A DNA stretch of 64,000 nt from Janthinobacterium rivuli (GCF_009208735.1 NZ_WFLJ01000018.1:62001-126000); one strand, 5' to 3'. Numbered from the stretch's first letter, positions 27,119 to 36,915 are shown. Notes: generated by a model not told the origin, from the letters alone. Numbers and translations: made by a program.

Positions 27119-27955
27119 ATGGACAGACTGGAAGTATTCAAGATTATCGCGCTGCAAGCGAGCAAGGGCGAGCTGACGTTCCCCGCCAACGTCAAGGCCA
27201 CCTTGAAGTTGCAGGAAGCGCTGGACGACCCCGATTGCCATATCGAAGCGGCCGCCCGCATGGTCATGGCCGAGCCGCTGCTGTCGGCCAGGGTCGTGGC
27301 CTTGGCCAACTCGGCCGCCTACAACCGTTCCGGCAATGAAATCGCCAATGTGCGCGCGGCCGTCTCGCGCCTGGGCTTTGCCACGTTGAAATCGATGGTG
27401 GCGTCCGTCATCGTGCGCCAACTGGGCAGCCAGATCACGGACCCGCAATTGCGCGCCAAGGCGGCCAAGCTGTGGGAACACACGGCCCACGTAGCCGCGC
27501 TGAGCCAGGTGATTGCGCGCAAAGTCACCCATGTCGACGTGGAAACGGCCATGTTCGCCGCCATCGTGCACGAAGTGGGCGGCTTTTATCTGCTGTCGCG
27601 CGCCGAGGAGTATCCAGGCTTGCTGGACGACAATACCGAAGACTGGATCGAATACGGCGAAAAGCTGATCGGCCGCGGCGTGCTGCGCCAGCTGCAAGTG
27701 CCCGACATGGTCTTGCAGGCAGTGGAAGGCATGTGGCATGGCGGCAGCCCGTTCCCGCCCCGCACCTTGGGCGCGACCCTGGTGCTGGCCAACGATCTGT
27801 CGCCCGTCGGCTCGCCCCTGCACCCGCCGGAAAGCGCCGCGCGGCGCCAGGCGGCGGCGAAGATCGACTTCGGCATCGGCGGCAGCACCCTGCACACCAT
27901 CCTCGAAGAATCGGCGGAAGAGATCGAATCGCTGGCGGCGGCCTTGCTGGTGTAA
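27119..27955 (+). CDS. HDOD domain protein
   Basis: 278 residues consisting of one HDOD domain, an HD-like fold without the full catalytic His-Asp set, found in bacterial signalling proteins. Seen: FPANVKATLKLQEALDD, MAEPLLSARVVALANSAAYNR, VSRLGFATLKSM, LWEHTAHVAALSQVIARK and IVHEVGGFYLLSR. No GGDEF, EAL or receiver domain is attached. It is a single-gene unit with a strong terminator behind it; the 122-bp gap upstream separates it from the ABC importer. Confidence 0.88.
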   Translation: MDRLEVFKIIALQASKGELTFPANVKATLKLQEALDDPDCHIEAAARMVMAEPLLSARVVALANSAAYNRSGNEIANVRAAVSRLGFATLKSMVASVIVRQLGSQITDPQLRAKAAKLWEHTAHVAALSQVIARKVTHVDVETAMFAAIVHEVGGFYLLSRAEEYPGLLDDNTEDWIEYGEKLIGRGVLRQLQVPDMVLQAVEGMWHGGSPFPPRTLGATLVLANDLSPVGSPLHPPESAARRQAAAKIDFGIGGSTLHTILEESAEEIESLAAALLV

Positions 27956-27972
27956 ATTTCTCGCGCGCACCC

Positions 27973-28001
27973 ATCCCCGCCTTTGCCGCGGGGATTTTTT
28001 T
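27973..28001 (+). terminator. Rho-independent terminator after the HDOD gene
   Basis: ATCCCCGC/GCGGGGAT, an 8-bp stem with a 7-nt loop, followed by a run of T. Confidence 0.9.
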
Positions 28002-28093
28002 CGTCCGCATTTTGAGCCATCTTTCCCCATGGCATACAATCGCCGGCCCGGCTATCCGCCGGACCGCTTTCCTCCTCTTACCCAAAGGATCTT

Positions 28094-29734
28094 ATGCAGA
28101 AGCTGTTTTCTTCCCTGGCCGTCACGGCGCTCGCTTCCAGTCTGGCGCTGGCGTTTTCCGCACACGCCGCCACCGGCTTGCCCGTGGTGCAGGAAGCGCC
28201 CCTGCGCGCCCACCTGGCCTTCCTGTCCAACGATTTGCTGGAAGGCCGGGGCACGGGCCAGCGCGGCGCCGACCTGACGGTGGCTTACCTGGAAACCCAG
28301 GCGCAGATGGCCGGACTGCAACCCGTGCGCGGCAATAGCTACCGCCAGAGCGTGCGGATCGCCGGCGTGAAGTCGCTGCCGCAAGAGAGCAGCCTGCACG
28401 CCGTGGCGGGCGGCAAGGCCGTGCCGCTGGCGTTCGGCCCGGACTGGGTGTGGGCCACGGGCGACTCCGTTGCCACGCATACCTTCGATGCGCCGCTCGT
28501 GTTCGTCGGCTACGGCATCACGGCGCCGGAAGAAGGCTGGAACGATTTCAAGGGTGTCGATGTCAAAGACAAGATCGTCGTCATGATGGTCAACGACCCG
28601 CAACCGACCGCGCTTGATCCGAACCGTTTTGCCGGCAAGGCGCTGACCTATTACGGCCGCTGGACCTACAAATTCGAGGAAGCCAGGCGCCAGGGCGCCG
28701 CTGGCGTATTGCTGATCCACACGAAACCATCGGCTTCGTATGACTGGAGCGTGGTGCAGAATAGCTGGAGCGGCAGCGAGCGCTTCCAGCTGGCCGACCG
28801 CACGGCCGGCACGCCGCTGCAGGGCTGGATCGCGGAAGAGGCGGCGCGCCGCTTGTTCGCGGCCGGCGGTCAGGACCTGGACGCCTTGCGCGCGCAAGCG
28901 GAAAGCAAGGACTTCAAGGCCGTCGCATTGAATGCCAAACTGTCGGGCGAAATGAAGTCCGCCGTGCGCAAGGTGGAACAGTTCAATATCGCCGGCATGG
29001 TGCCGGGCACCGATCCGGTATTGAAGGATGAAGCCGTCATCTACAGCGGCCATTGGGACCACCTGGGCAAGCAGGGCAAGGATGACGAAAAAGCGGGCGA
29101 CACCATCTACAACGGTGCCGTCGACAATGCGTCCGGCACGGCGGGCTTGCTGGCCATGGCGCAGGAAGCCGTGAAACAGCCGGCGAAGCGCACGCAGATC
29201 TTCCTGTGGGTGGCGGCCGAAGAGCAGGGCTTGCTGGGCAGCGCCGCCTACGCGGCCGACCCGTTGTGGCCCTTGAACAAGACGGCGGCCGCGCTGAACC
29301 TGGACAGTCTGAACTTTGTCGGTGCCACGCACGACATCGGCGCGCAGGGCAGCGAGCGCACGGAGCTGGGCGCCATGGCCGCCACGGTGGCGAAATCCAT
29401 GGGCATGCACATCGCGCCAGCGCGCCCCGACCTGGCGGGCGGCTATTTCCGCAGCGACCATTTCAGCTTTGCCAAGGCGGGCGTGCCCGCATTTTCCATC
29501 AATGGCGGACGCGAGTACATCAAGGACGTGGCAGCGTCGAAAGCCAAGGCGGCTGCCTACGGCCCCCGCTACCATCAAGTCACCGATGAGTACGATGCCA
29601 GCTGGGATTTGTCCGGCATGACGCAGCAGGCGCAATTCACCCTGAACCTGGGGCAAGCCGTGGCGAATGGCGCGAAGATGCCGGCCTGGAAGGCGGGTGA
29701 TGCGTTTGGCAAGGCGCGCGCGCCAGCGAAGTAA
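28094..29734 (+). CDS. Secreted M28 family zinc aminopeptidase
   Basis: 546 residues with a Sec signal peptide (cut near AHA-AT, residue 26). A protease-associated insert occupies about residues 140-250 (VFVGYGI, DVKDKIVVMMVNDP). The di-zinc M28 ligands are all present in order: His in SGHWDHLG, Asp in GAVDNASG, the Glu pair in AAEEQG, Asp in NLDSLN, and the last His in YHQVTDEYD. It probably removes N-terminal residues from peptides in the periplasm or outside the cell. Single gene between two terminators. Confidence 0.92.
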   Translation: MQKLFSSLAVTALASSLALAFSAHAATGLPVVQEAPLRAHLAFLSNDLLEGRGTGQRGADLTVAYLETQAQMAGLQPVRGNSYRQSVRIAGVKSLPQESSLHAVAGGKAVPLAFGPDWVWATGDSVATHTFDAPLVFVGYGITAPEEGWNDFKGVDVKDKIVVMMVNDPQPTALDPNRFAGKALTYYGRWTYKFEEARRQGAAGVLLIHTKPSASYDWSVVQNSWSGSERFQLADRTAGTPLQGWIAEEAARRLFAAGGQDLDALRAQAESKDFKAVALNAKLSGEMKSAVRKVEQFNIAGMVPGTDPVLKDEAVIYSGHWDHLGKQGKDDEKAGDTIYNGAVDNASGTAGLLAMAQEAVKQPAKRTQIFLWVAAEEQGLLGSAAYAADPLWPLNKTAAALNLDSLNFVGATHDIGAQGSERTELGAMAATVAKSMGMHIAPARPDLAGGYFRSDHFSFAKAGVPAFSINGGREYIKDVAASKAKAAAYGPRYHQVTDEYDASWDLSGMTQQAQFTLNLGQAVANGAKMPAWKAGDAFGKARAPAK

Positions 29735-29740
29735 GGACGT

Positions 29741-29771
29741 AAAAAAACCGCTCGGTGGAGCGGTTTTTTTT
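29741..29771. terminator. Bidirectional terminator between M28 peptidase and MFS genes
   Basis: Seven A, CCGCTC-GGTG-GAGCGG (29748-29763), then eight T. The A- and T-runs on both sides allow termination of both convergent genes. Confidence 0.88.
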
Positions 29772-29780
29772 CGCGCTGGT

Positions 29781-31001
29781 TCAGGTGGCGCTTGTCCGTT
29801 CCAGTCTGCGCTGCGTGTGGCGGTACTTGCTCCACACCAGCAGCATCAGCAGCGGCATGGCGCCGCCGACCATGCACAGGGCGGGCCAGCCGCCGGCGGC
29901 GAAGCTGGCGCTGGCCAGCGCCGAGCCTGCCGACGCGCCGATGAAGCCGCCCGCGATGAACACGGTGGTGACGCGCGCCCGCGCATGCGGCGCCAGCTTA
30001 TAGATGATCGACTGGTGCGTCACTTGCAGGCCCATCACGCCCATGTCCAGCAGGACGATGCCGATCAGCAGCAGCACCAGCGAGTGGGCGCCAAAGCCGA
30101 TCAGGGCCCAGCCCGCGATCGAGGCGACAGCCAGCAGCCACGTGGCCTGGCGCGCATAGCCACGGTCGGCCATGCGGCCCGCCGTGTTGGCGGCAAACGC
30201 GCCCGTGGCGCCGGCCAGGCCGAACAGGCCGATCTGCATTTCCGAGTAGTGGTACGGCGCGCCGCTGAGCAAGAAGGTCAGGCCCGTCCAGAACACGCTG
30301 AAGGTGCCCAGGCCCAGGCCCGAGAACAGGGCGCGCTGGCGCAGCAGCGGTTCCTGGCGGATGATGTCGGCCAGCGAGGCCATCAATTTTCCGTACTGCA
30401 GCTTGCCACGCGGCGCCTCGTTGGGCAGGATGCGGCGCAGCATGACGAGCAGGGCCGCGACGACGATGGCGGCCAGTACGTAGACGGTGCGCCAGCCGCC
30501 GCTGATCTGCGACACCGTGCCGGAGACGGTACGCGCCAGCAGAATCCCCAACAACAAGCCCGTCATGACGGTGCCTACCATGCGGCCCCGGCTGTGGTCC
30601 GGCGCATACGACGCCACCATGGCCGTGACCACCATCAAGGCGCTGGATGTGATGCCCATCAAGACGCTGGCGATGGCAAAGACGATGATGTTCTGGCTGG
30701 TCGCGGCCAGCAGCAGGGCGCCGATCTTGGCGATCAGCATCCACGTCAGCAACTGGCGGCGGTTCAGCACGTCGCTGAGCGGCACGAGGAAGACGATGCC
30801 CAGCACGTAGCCGATCTGCGTGGCCGTGACCAGGTAGCCCGCTTGCGGCACACTCACGCCAAACGAGGCGGCCAGCATGGAAGTGAGCGGTTGCACGTAA
30901 TACAGGCTGGCGACGAGCACGCCGGCGGACAGGGCGAACAACAGGATGCGTGTCGACGTCAGCAGGGCGCTGGCGTCGATAGTGGATGGTGCAGATTTCA
31001 T
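29781..31001 (-). CDS. MFS transporter
   Basis: 406 residues from ATG 31001 (MKSAPS), about 12 hydrophobic segments. The first loop LVPLSDVLNRRQLL corresponds to the MFS motif A (G-x-x-x-D-R-x-x-R-R). YYVQPLTSMLAASFGVS near the N-terminus is typical of the drug/sugar efflux branch. The substrate is unknown. The gene is convergent with the M28 peptidase and shares its terminator. Confidence 0.9.
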   Translation of the reverse strand: MKSAPSTIDASALLTSTRILLFALSAGVLVASLYYVQPLTSMLAASFGVSVPQAGYLVTATQIGYVLGIVFLVPLSDVLNRRQLLTWMLIAKIGALLLAATSQNIIVFAIASVLMGITSSALMVVTAMVASYAPDHSRGRMVGTVMTGLLLGILLARTVSGTVSQISGGWRTVYVLAAIVVAALLVMLRRILPNEAPRGKLQYGKLMASLADIIRQEPLLRQRALFSGLGLGTFSVFWTGLTFLLSGAPYHYSEMQIGLFGLAGATGAFAANTAGRMADRGYARQATWLLAVASIAGWALIGFGAHSLVLLLIGIVLLDMGVMGLQVTHQSIIYKLAPHARARVTTVFIAGGFIGASAGSALASASFAAGGWPALCMVGGAMPLLMLLVWSKYRHTQRRLERTSAT

Positions 31002-31124
31002 GCGATACAACTTTCTTGGAATGACGCTTTTGGACGAGCATGATAGCGGGGTGGCGCATTTCTTGCCGGGCGCGGCCGATTTTACGGCGGGGTGGAAGGA
31101 AACCGTGCAGGCCAAACGGCCGAC

Positions 31125-31158
31125 AAAAAAATCCCGGCGATCGTTGCCGACGGCCGGG
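31125..31158 (-). terminator. Rho-independent terminator after the luciferase-like gene
   Basis: On the minus strand CCCGGC/GCCGGG with a 14-nt loop, then A and seven T (plus-strand A-run 31125-31131). Confidence 0.8.
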
Positions 31159-31200
31159 AAAAGGGTATTTGGGGAAATACCGAGGGAGGAAAATTGTCAG

Positions 31201-32199
31201 TTACTGTTGCCGGGCCAGCTCCGCATGCACCTGCGCCGTGATTTCATACGAGCGCAGGCGCTGCTGGTGCTCGAAAATCTGCGAGGTGATCATCAGCTCG
31301 TCGGCGCCCGTCTCGGCAATGAAGGCGGCCATCTTCGCCTTGACGGTCTCCGGCGCGCCGATGGCCGTGCACGACAGCACGGAATCGAGCATGGCGCGTT
31401 CCTGCGGACCCAATTGCTCCAGGTAGCCGGGCACGGGCGGCTGCAGGCGCGACGGGCGGCCCGTGCGCAGGTTGACGAACGCTTGCTGCATCGAGGTGGC
31501 GCGCAGGTGCGCCTCCGCGTCCGTGTCGGCGGCGAAGACGTTAAAGCCCAGCATCACGTACGGTTTCGCCAATTGTTTTGACGGCTTGAAGTGTTCGCGG
31601 TAATACGCCACGGCTTGCATCATCATTTGCGGCGCGAAATGCGAGGCGAATGCATACGGCAAGCCCAGGTGGGCGGCAAGCTGGGCGCCGAACAGGCTCG
31701 ACCCCAGTATCCACACGGGCACTTTCGCGCCCTTGCCGGGCACGGCCAGCACGCGCTGGCGCGGCTCGTCGGACATGTAGTCGATCAATTCCAGCACGTC
31801 TTGCGGAAACTGTTCCGCGTCGGATTGCAGGTCGCGGCGCAGCGCGCGCGCCGTCGTCTGGTCGGAGCCGGGCGCGCGGCCCAGGCCCAGGTCGATGCGG
31901 CCCGGGTGCAGCGCTTCCAGGGTGCCGAACTGTTCCGCGATGACCAGCGGCGAGTGGTTCGGCAGCATCACGCCGCCCGCGCCCACGCGGATGGTCTTCG
32001 TGCCGGCCGCCACATGGGCGATGACGACGGCCGTGGCGGCGCTGGCGATGCCGGGCATGCCGTGGTGTTCGGCCAGCCAGTAGCGGTGATAGCCCCAGCG
32101 TTCGCCGTGCTGCGCCAGGTCGAGCGTGTTCTTGAACGACTGGCTGGCGTCGCTGCCTTCGGCGATGGGGGCCAGATCGAGTATGGAAAATGGAATCAT
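31201..32199 (-). CDS. LLM-class flavin-dependent oxidoreductase
   Basis: 332 residues from ATG 32199 ([11 protein letters not shown]). A bacterial-luciferase-like single-domain enzyme that would use FMNH2 or F420-type cofactors. Typical blocks: [61 protein letters not shown] and the C-terminal [13 protein letters not shown]. Substrate unknown. Single gene. Confidence 0.9.
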   Translation of the reverse strand: MIPFSILDLAPIAEGSDASQSFKNTLDLAQHGERWGYHRYWLAEHHGMPGIASAATAVVIAHVAAGTKTIRVGAGGVMLPNHSPLVIAEQFGTLEALHPGRIDLGLGRAPGSDQTTARALRRDLQSDAEQFPQDVLELIDYMSDEPRQRVLAVPGKGAKVPVWILGSSLFGAQLAAHLGLPYAFASHFAPQMMMQAVAYYREHFKPSKQLAKPYVMLGFNVFAADTDAEAHLRATSMQQAFVNLRTGRPSRLQPPVPGYLEQLGPQERAMLDSVLSCTAIGAPETVKAKMAAFIAETGADELMITSQIFEHQQRLRSYEITAQVHAELARQQ

Positions 32200-32403
32200 G
32201 GTAGCGATATCGGGACGTGGTGGAAAATCACAATGGACGATTTGTCTATCCCCTGACGCTGGCAGGGTCACCCAGGACAGCGTGGCGGGGAAGACAGGCT
32301 GTGCACATCATAATGCGAATCGCGAATTTGCGTACTGATCGGTAAAAAACTCGTGTTGATTGGAAAGCGGGCAAGGCAATGCTAGAGTGTGCCTCCCAAC
32401 TTC

Positions 32404-33921
32404 ATGCGCCGTCCCATGTTCAAGAAACCTGTCTTGCTGTCCCTGATCGGCCTGCTGCTGCAGTCCTCCGTCCACGCCGCGCCCGTCAGCCTGCAGGCGC
32501 AGGAAACGGCCCGCTACGCGCTGGCCACCTATCCCGAACCGCTGATCGCCAGCCTGGCGAAGATGATCAGCTACAACACGGTGGCCGACCCGGCCGTGCC
32601 CTTTGCCGACCATCCCCAGCACACGGGCTTCAAGCGCTATCTGGCGGCCGAGGCGCAGCGCCTGGGATTCGATTTTCAGGATCACGGCCATGTGGTGATC
32701 ATCGGCATGGGCAGCGGCAGCGAGCGCGTGGGCGTGATCACGCATGGCGACGTGCAGCCCGTGAATCCCGCCAAGTGGGCCCGTTCGCCATTCGAGCTGG
32801 ACCGCACCAGCGAGCCTGGAAAACTGCTGGGACGGGGCACGGAAGACGACAAGGGACCGATCGCCACGGCCCTGTATGCGATGAAAGCCATCCAGGACAA
32901 GCAGGTGCCGCTGAGCAAGCGCATCGAGCTGTATGTCTACATGGCCGAGGAGTCGGACTGGGAGCCGTTGAAACAGTTCCTGAAAACCCATACGCCGCCA
33001 CAGGTCAACATCACCATCGATGCGGAATATCCGGTGGTGACGGCCGAGAAGGGGTATGGCTCGATCAAGCTGACCCTGCCGCCGCGCACGGCCTTGCCGG
33101 CCGATGGCGGCCCCGTGCTGACGCGACTGACGGGCGGCTTTTTCGGCAGCCAGATCCCGGAAGACGCACAAGCCGTGATCGGCCGTGCGCCGGCTGCGCT
33201 GGAAGCGGCCATCCGCGCCCGCGCGCAGGGCCAGCAGGGCGTGCGCTACAGCTATGCGCGCGACGGCGACACCCTGACGGTGACGGCGCTGGGCGTGTCG
33301 GCCCACTCGTCGAAGCCGGAAGACGGCGTCAACGCCATCAGCATGCTGGCCGACGCGCTGGCCGTGCAGCCATGGCAGGGCACGCAGGCGGCCGACATGC
33401 TGTCGTTCCTGAATGAGCTGGTGGGCACGGGCATCCACGGCGAGCGCTTCGGCCAGATCGCCTACCGCGACGGCTTCATGGGACCGATGACGGTGGCGCC
33501 TACCGTGCTCAAGCAAGATGGCGGCGCGCTGGAACTGAACATCAACCTGCGCCGTCCGCAAGGCAAGACGGCGGCCGTGCTGCAGCAGCAGGTGACGGCC
33601 GCCTTCGATGGCTGGAAGGCGCGGCGCCACGTGCCGGCCACCCTGCAGGTACAGATCGGCGAGCCGTGGCTGCAGACGGACGCGCCGCAGATTCCCACGT
33701 TATTGTCCGTCTTCGCGCACTATACGGGCATGGCGAAGCCGCAACCGGTGGCCATCGGCGGCGGCACCAATTCACGGCTGTTCCCGAACGCCGTCAGCTT
33801 TGGCCCGGCCATGCCGCACACCGTCTACACGGGGCACTCCGAACATGAGTTCATCACGGAAAAGCAGTTGCTGTTGAACTTGCAGATGTACACGGCCGTG
33901 CTGATCGAACTGGCGAAATAG
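32404..33921 (+). CDS. Secreted M20 family dipeptidase
   Basis: About 505 residues. Starts at 32389 (GTG), 32404 (ATG) or 32416 (ATG) are possible; all lead into a Sec signal peptide ending at VHA-AP. Metal-binding motifs of M20/PepV-type peptidases are seen: ITHGDVQPV (first His and catalytic Asp), GRGTEDDKGP (bridging Asp), MAEESDWE (general base Glu), and the late GHSEHEFI. A dimerisation/lid domain lies between about 200 and 400. Probable role is cleavage of short peptides in the periplasm. Single gene. Confidence 0.87.
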   Translation: MRRPMFKKPVLLSLIGLLLQSSVHAAPVSLQAQETARYALATYPEPLIASLAKMISYNTVADPAVPFADHPQHTGFKRYLAAEAQRLGFDFQDHGHVVIIGMGSGSERVGVITHGDVQPVNPAKWARSPFELDRTSEPGKLLGRGTEDDKGPIATALYAMKAIQDKQVPLSKRIELYVYMAEESDWEPLKQFLKTHTPPQVNITIDAEYPVVTAEKGYGSIKLTLPPRTALPADGGPVLTRLTGGFFGSQIPEDAQAVIGRAPAALEAAIRARAQGQQGVRYSYARDGDTLTVTALGVSAHSSKPEDGVNAISMLADALAVQPWQGTQAADMLSFLNELVGTGIHGERFGQIAYRDGFMGPMTVAPTVLKQDGGALELNINLRRPQGKTAAVLQQQVTAAFDGWKARRHVPATLQVQIGEPWLQTDAPQIPTLLSVFAHYTGMAKPQPVAIGGGTNSRLFPNAVSFGPAMPHTVYTGHSEHEFITEKQLLLNLQMYTAVLIELAK

Positions 33922-34032
33922 CCGCTTGCAAAAATAGAGGGAAGTCATAGACTGCAAGCCTGAGACGCATCCGGGCACTGAACTTTTCATGTGGGCGCCG
34001 GTCTTACGTTTCCATGTAGGAAGGGAGCAGCT

Positions 34033-34119
34033 ATGCATGAACAACAGGACGCCCGGCTGGTGCCAGGCAGGGCCGGCGGGGTGGCGCCACGCCGGAGCCC
34101 GCACGAGGGGCGGTCATGA
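34033..34119 (+). CDS. Possible 28-residue small protein coupled to the M24-like gene
   Basis: An ATG at 34033, preceded by a good Shine-Dalgarno (AAGGGAGCAGCT), opens a 28-codon frame whose TGA stop (34117-34119) overlaps the start of the next gene (ATGA). The product is basic and Gly/Pro/Arg-rich with no hydrophobic segment. The ribosome-binding site and the overlap suggest a translated leader or small protein; composition gives no help and it may be spurious. Confidence 0.35.
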   Translation: MHEQQDARLVPGRAGGVAPRRSPHEGRS

Positions 34120-35243
34120 ACTGGCCGCTGGAACTGGAAGTGGGGCACAAGCTGGCGCAGATGCGGGGCTGGCTGGAACAGGAGCGGGCCGGCGCCGTGC
34201 GCCTGCGCGGCGTGGACTGGTTTGCGTGGGCCACGGCGGGCGCGTCGAACAGCCATTGCCATACGGCAGAGTGCGGCTGCTCTGAAGTGCTGGTGACGCG
34301 TGGCGCCGCCTACATCCTGACGGACGAAGCCGAAGCCATGCGCATGCGCGAGGAGGAAGTGCGCGGGCCATGGACCTGGCAAGTGTCGCCCTGGATGCAG
34401 CCGCAGCTGTATGAATTGCGCGAGCATTTCGTGCAGCATGCGGCCGGCGGCGCGCCGGTCCTGTCCGACCGGCCGGGTTTGCACGAACGCAGCTTGCCTG
34501 TGGCCTTGCGCGAAGAGCGGCTGGTGCTGCTGGAATCGGAGCAGCAGCGCTACCGGCAGGTGGGGCAGCTGGCTGCCGGCGCGGCCGCGGATGCGCTGCG
34601 CCAGGCCCGCCCCGACTGGAGCGAGCAGGAACTGGCTGCCGCGTGCGTGCGCGCGCTGTGGCTGCGGGGCTTGCAAGCCGTGCACGTGCTGGTCAGCGGC
34701 GAAGACCGCCGGCAGCGTTATCGGCGCGCGCCCCCAGCCCAGGTGATGCTGGGCGCGCAAGCCGTGCTGGCCCTGTGCGCGCGGCGTTTTGGCCTGTGCG
34801 CCAGTCTCAGCCGTCAACGGCGCTTCGGTCCAGCGCAGCATCGGGTTGACGGCGCGGCGGTGGCCATGGACGATGCCGATGCGGCCATGCTGGCGCTGGA
34901 AGCGGTGGCGCTCGACGCTTGCGAAACGGGCCATGCGCTGAGCATGGTGTATCACGCACTCGACAGCGCCTACGCATATGCAGGCCAGCCCGATACGGTG
35001 CGCACGAGCCGGCAGGGCGGTATCCATGGCTACCTGGCGCCCGAAGTGGTGGCCGGCGCGCACACGGAAATCATCCTCAAGCGGGGCATGGCGCTGGCCT
35101 TCCACCCCAGCCTGCCCGGCAGCACAGTGGAAGACACGTTTTTGCTTGACGGCAGCCAGTTGCACAACCTGACGCACGACCCGGCCTGGCCCTCCGCCGT
35201 GGTGCAGGGGCGCAGCCGGCCGCTGACCCTGGCGCTGGCCTGA
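34116..35243 (+). CDS. M24 (creatinase/prolidase fold)-like protein, probably not a normal metallopeptidase
   Basis: 375 residues. The overall order is that of an M24 protein: an N-terminal creatinase-like domain (W-F-A-W-A-T, YILTDEAEAMRM) and a C-terminal half with HALSMVYHALDSAYAYAG, RQGGIHGYLAPE, LKRGMALAFHPSLPG and STVEDTFLLDG, matching the family's Y-x-G, H-G-x-G, L-x-x-GM-x-x-x-E-P and G-x-x-x-E-D stretches. Several expected metal ligands (the two Asp, the His of HxGHxxG, the Glu of EP) are not evident; only the ED of the last motif is clear. Start chosen for the GGGG ribosome-binding site. Function unknown. Confidence 0.65.
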   Translation: MNWPLELEVGHKLAQMRGWLEQERAGAVRLRGVDWFAWATAGASNSHCHTAECGCSEVLVTRGAAYILTDEAEAMRMREEEVRGPWTWQVSPWMQPQLYELREHFVQHAAGGAPVLSDRPGLHERSLPVALREERLVLLESEQQRYRQVGQLAAGAAADALRQARPDWSEQELAAACVRALWLRGLQAVHVLVSGEDRRQRYRRAPPAQVMLGAQAVLALCARRFGLCASLSRQRRFGPAQHRVDGAAVAMDDADAAMLALEAVALDACETGHALSMVYHALDSAYAYAGQPDTVRTSRQGGIHGYLAPEVVAGAHTEIILKRGMALAFHPSLPGSTVEDTFLLDGSQLHNLTHDPAWPSAVVQGRSRPLTLALA

Positions 35244-35248
35244 GAATA

Positions 35249-35291
35249 GCAACTGCGTGCCAACTGTGCCAACTGCGTGCCAACTGCGCAC
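35249..35291. repeat. Short imperfect tandem repeats
   Basis: CAACTGCG/CAACTGTG occurs at 35250, 35261, 35270 and 35281 (units of 9-11 bp) just after the M24-like gene. Probably slippage-generated; no gene. Confidence 0.7.
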
Positions 35292-35379
35292 TCAGTGCGT
35301 GCCGAAGGCGTGCCGGATGCTTGCCGAGTGCGGCCAGGTGCGGAGGAAATCGGCCCGCATCGGCAAGGCCCTGAACCGG

Positions 35380-35853
35380 TCAATAGCGCTGCATCACGCC
35401 TTTCTGCACGGTGACCCGCTCACCGATCTGGAAGGCGGGCTGGGTATTTTGCACAAAGGTGCGCGTCGTGCCGTCGTCCAGGCGCAAGGTGACGCGGTAC
35501 AGCATATTGCCCGCCGCGCCCGAGGTGGTGCCGGCCGTGCCTGACGTGCCCGCCTGCATGTCGGCACTGCCTTGCTCCATGCTGCGCGGCACGGTTTCTA
35601 TCGATTGCAGCGTCGCGTAACTGATGTTCATGGTGGACTGGGTCGACTGCGCCATCTCGTTGCTCATGGCGTTGCCGGTATCGATGCTGGCCGTGCTGCT
35701 GGCCGGCGTGCTGCTTTGCGGCGTCGTGCCAGCCGGCGCGGCATAGGTCTCGCCGCTATTGCTGCGCGCCAGGCTGGCATTCTCCGTGGAATGGCAGGCC
35801 GCCAGCAGGGCGCATGTCAGGCCGGTCAGCAGCAGGGTTGTTTTCGATCTCAT
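35380..35853 (-). CDS. Putative lipoprotein
   Basis: 157 residues from ATG 35853, which has a GGAG ribosome-binding site 7-9 nt upstream. Lipoprotein signal peptide with lipobox LLAAC (Cys20). The middle (about 25-110) is a low-complexity Ser/Thr/Ala/Gly linker. The last 40 residues form a small beta-rich domain (YRVTLRLDDGTTRTF, QIGERVTVQKG) resembling the tail of SlyB-like or small outer-membrane lipoproteins. Role unknown, probably envelope. Confidence 0.75.
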   Translation of the reverse strand: MRSKTTLLLTGLTCALLAACHSTENASLARSNSGETYAAPAGTTPQSSTPASSTASIDTGNAMSNEMAQSTQSTMNISYATLQSIETVPRSMEQGSADMQAGTSGTAGTTSGAAGNMLYRVTLRLDDGTTRTFVQNTQPAFQIGERVTVQKGVMQRY

Positions 35854-36074
35854 CTTGGTCTCCTCATGGTCGCACACTCAGGATCGGCACCCGCGGTGAT
35901 TGCGGATAGCGGCGATTGCTGCATGTAAGAGCATGGCGGAACAGGGATGTTCGGCAGCCGTCATTGTCGATTGAGCTAGATCAAGCATCTAATTGCCGTG
36001 CTTGGTATAAACGATGCTGGCAATCACCATTTCGGGTATCCGCACGTTTCCTCACTGTTCAATCGGGAGAAAAA

Positions 36075-36353
36075 ATGTCATCTGGTCCTACCGCAAAACT
36101 GATCGATGAGTTGGTGCAGGCCGTCGGCGGCACCGCGCGCGATGCCCGTGCGCGCCATGTATTGGCCCAGGCCTTGCATGGCCTGGTGCGGCTGGCGCGC
36201 TCGGAACAGTTGCTCGACATGCAGCGCGATGCGGCACGCGCCATGGGCGCCGGCAGCCGGCGCGAGGCGCGCGCCCTGATACGGCGCCTGGGCACGCGCA
36301 GCCAGGGACAGTTGCGGCTGGAATTGCAGGATAGCGAAGCGGACCGCGCCTGA
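36075..36353 (+). CDS. Small unknown helical protein
   Basis: 92 residues from ATG 36075, with a GGGAGA ribosome-binding site. All-helical, Arg/Ala/Leu-rich, no signal peptide and no recognised family. An AT-richer 200-bp promoter region precedes it. It is convergent with the VanZ-like gene. Confidence 0.6.
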   Translation: MSSGPTAKLIDELVQAVGGTARDARARHVLAQALHGLVRLARSEQLLDMQRDAARAMGAGSRREARALIRRLGTRSQGQLRLELQDSEADRA

Positions 36354-36376
36354 CGGACGCGCGTCATCCCCCCCGT

Positions 36377-36802
36377 TCAGGCTTCGGGCAGCGGCGCGTC
36401 CTTGCCCAGGGCGGTGGCGACCATTTTCGGCCAGAGGAAATACAGCGGCAGGCAGACCGCCGTCGCGGCCGTGATATCGACCACCCAGTCGCTGACGGCG
36501 CCATGGCGGTAAGGCAGGAAACTCTGGATGAATTCGTCCAGCGCGCCCATGGCCGCCACCATCAGTACCGACAACAGCGCGCGGCGCGCCATCCCGCCGC
36601 CCGTGCCGCTGAACAGGATCAGGGCCAGCACGCCATAGCCGAGGGAATGCAGCACGCCGCCAGACGCATATTGGCCCACGTCCGCGCGCACGCCGGGGAT
36701 GTCGCCGATCAGGATCACCAGGACATACAGCAGCAGCGCGGTGCGGTAGCGCAGGCGTTCATAACTGTCGGCAAAACAGAGTTCCAGAAATAGTGCGGGC
36801 AT
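36377..36802 (-). CDS. VanZ-like membrane protein
   Basis: 141 residues, about four transmembrane segments. The DEFIQSFLPYRHGAVSDWVVD motif region (near residues 89-108) is the VanZ signature (D-E-x-x-Q-x-F-x-P-x-R-x-x-x-x-x-D). VanZ proteins lower teicoplanin susceptibility in enterococci; in Gram-negatives the role is unknown. Single gene. Confidence 0.85.
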   Translation of the reverse strand: MPALFLELCFADSYERLRYRTALLLYVLVILIGDIPGVRADVGQYASGGVLHSLGYGVLALILFSGTGGGMARRALLSVLMVAAMGALDEFIQSFLPYRHGAVSDWVVDITAATAVCLPLYFLWPKMVATALGKDAPLPEA

Positions 36803-36888
36803 GATGCGTCAGGACGGTGGAAAGGCAGTCACAATATCATGCGCATGGCGCGCCACCATGTTTTTGCGCAAGAGCTTGCTGGACAGAC

Positions 36889-36915
36889 AAAAAAAGGCCC
36901 GCGGGGGCGCGGGCC
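36889..36915 (-). terminator. Rho-independent terminator of the first small RNA candidate
   Basis: Minus strand GGCCCGCG-4-CGCGGGCC followed by seven T (plus-strand A-run 36889-36895). Confidence 0.8.
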
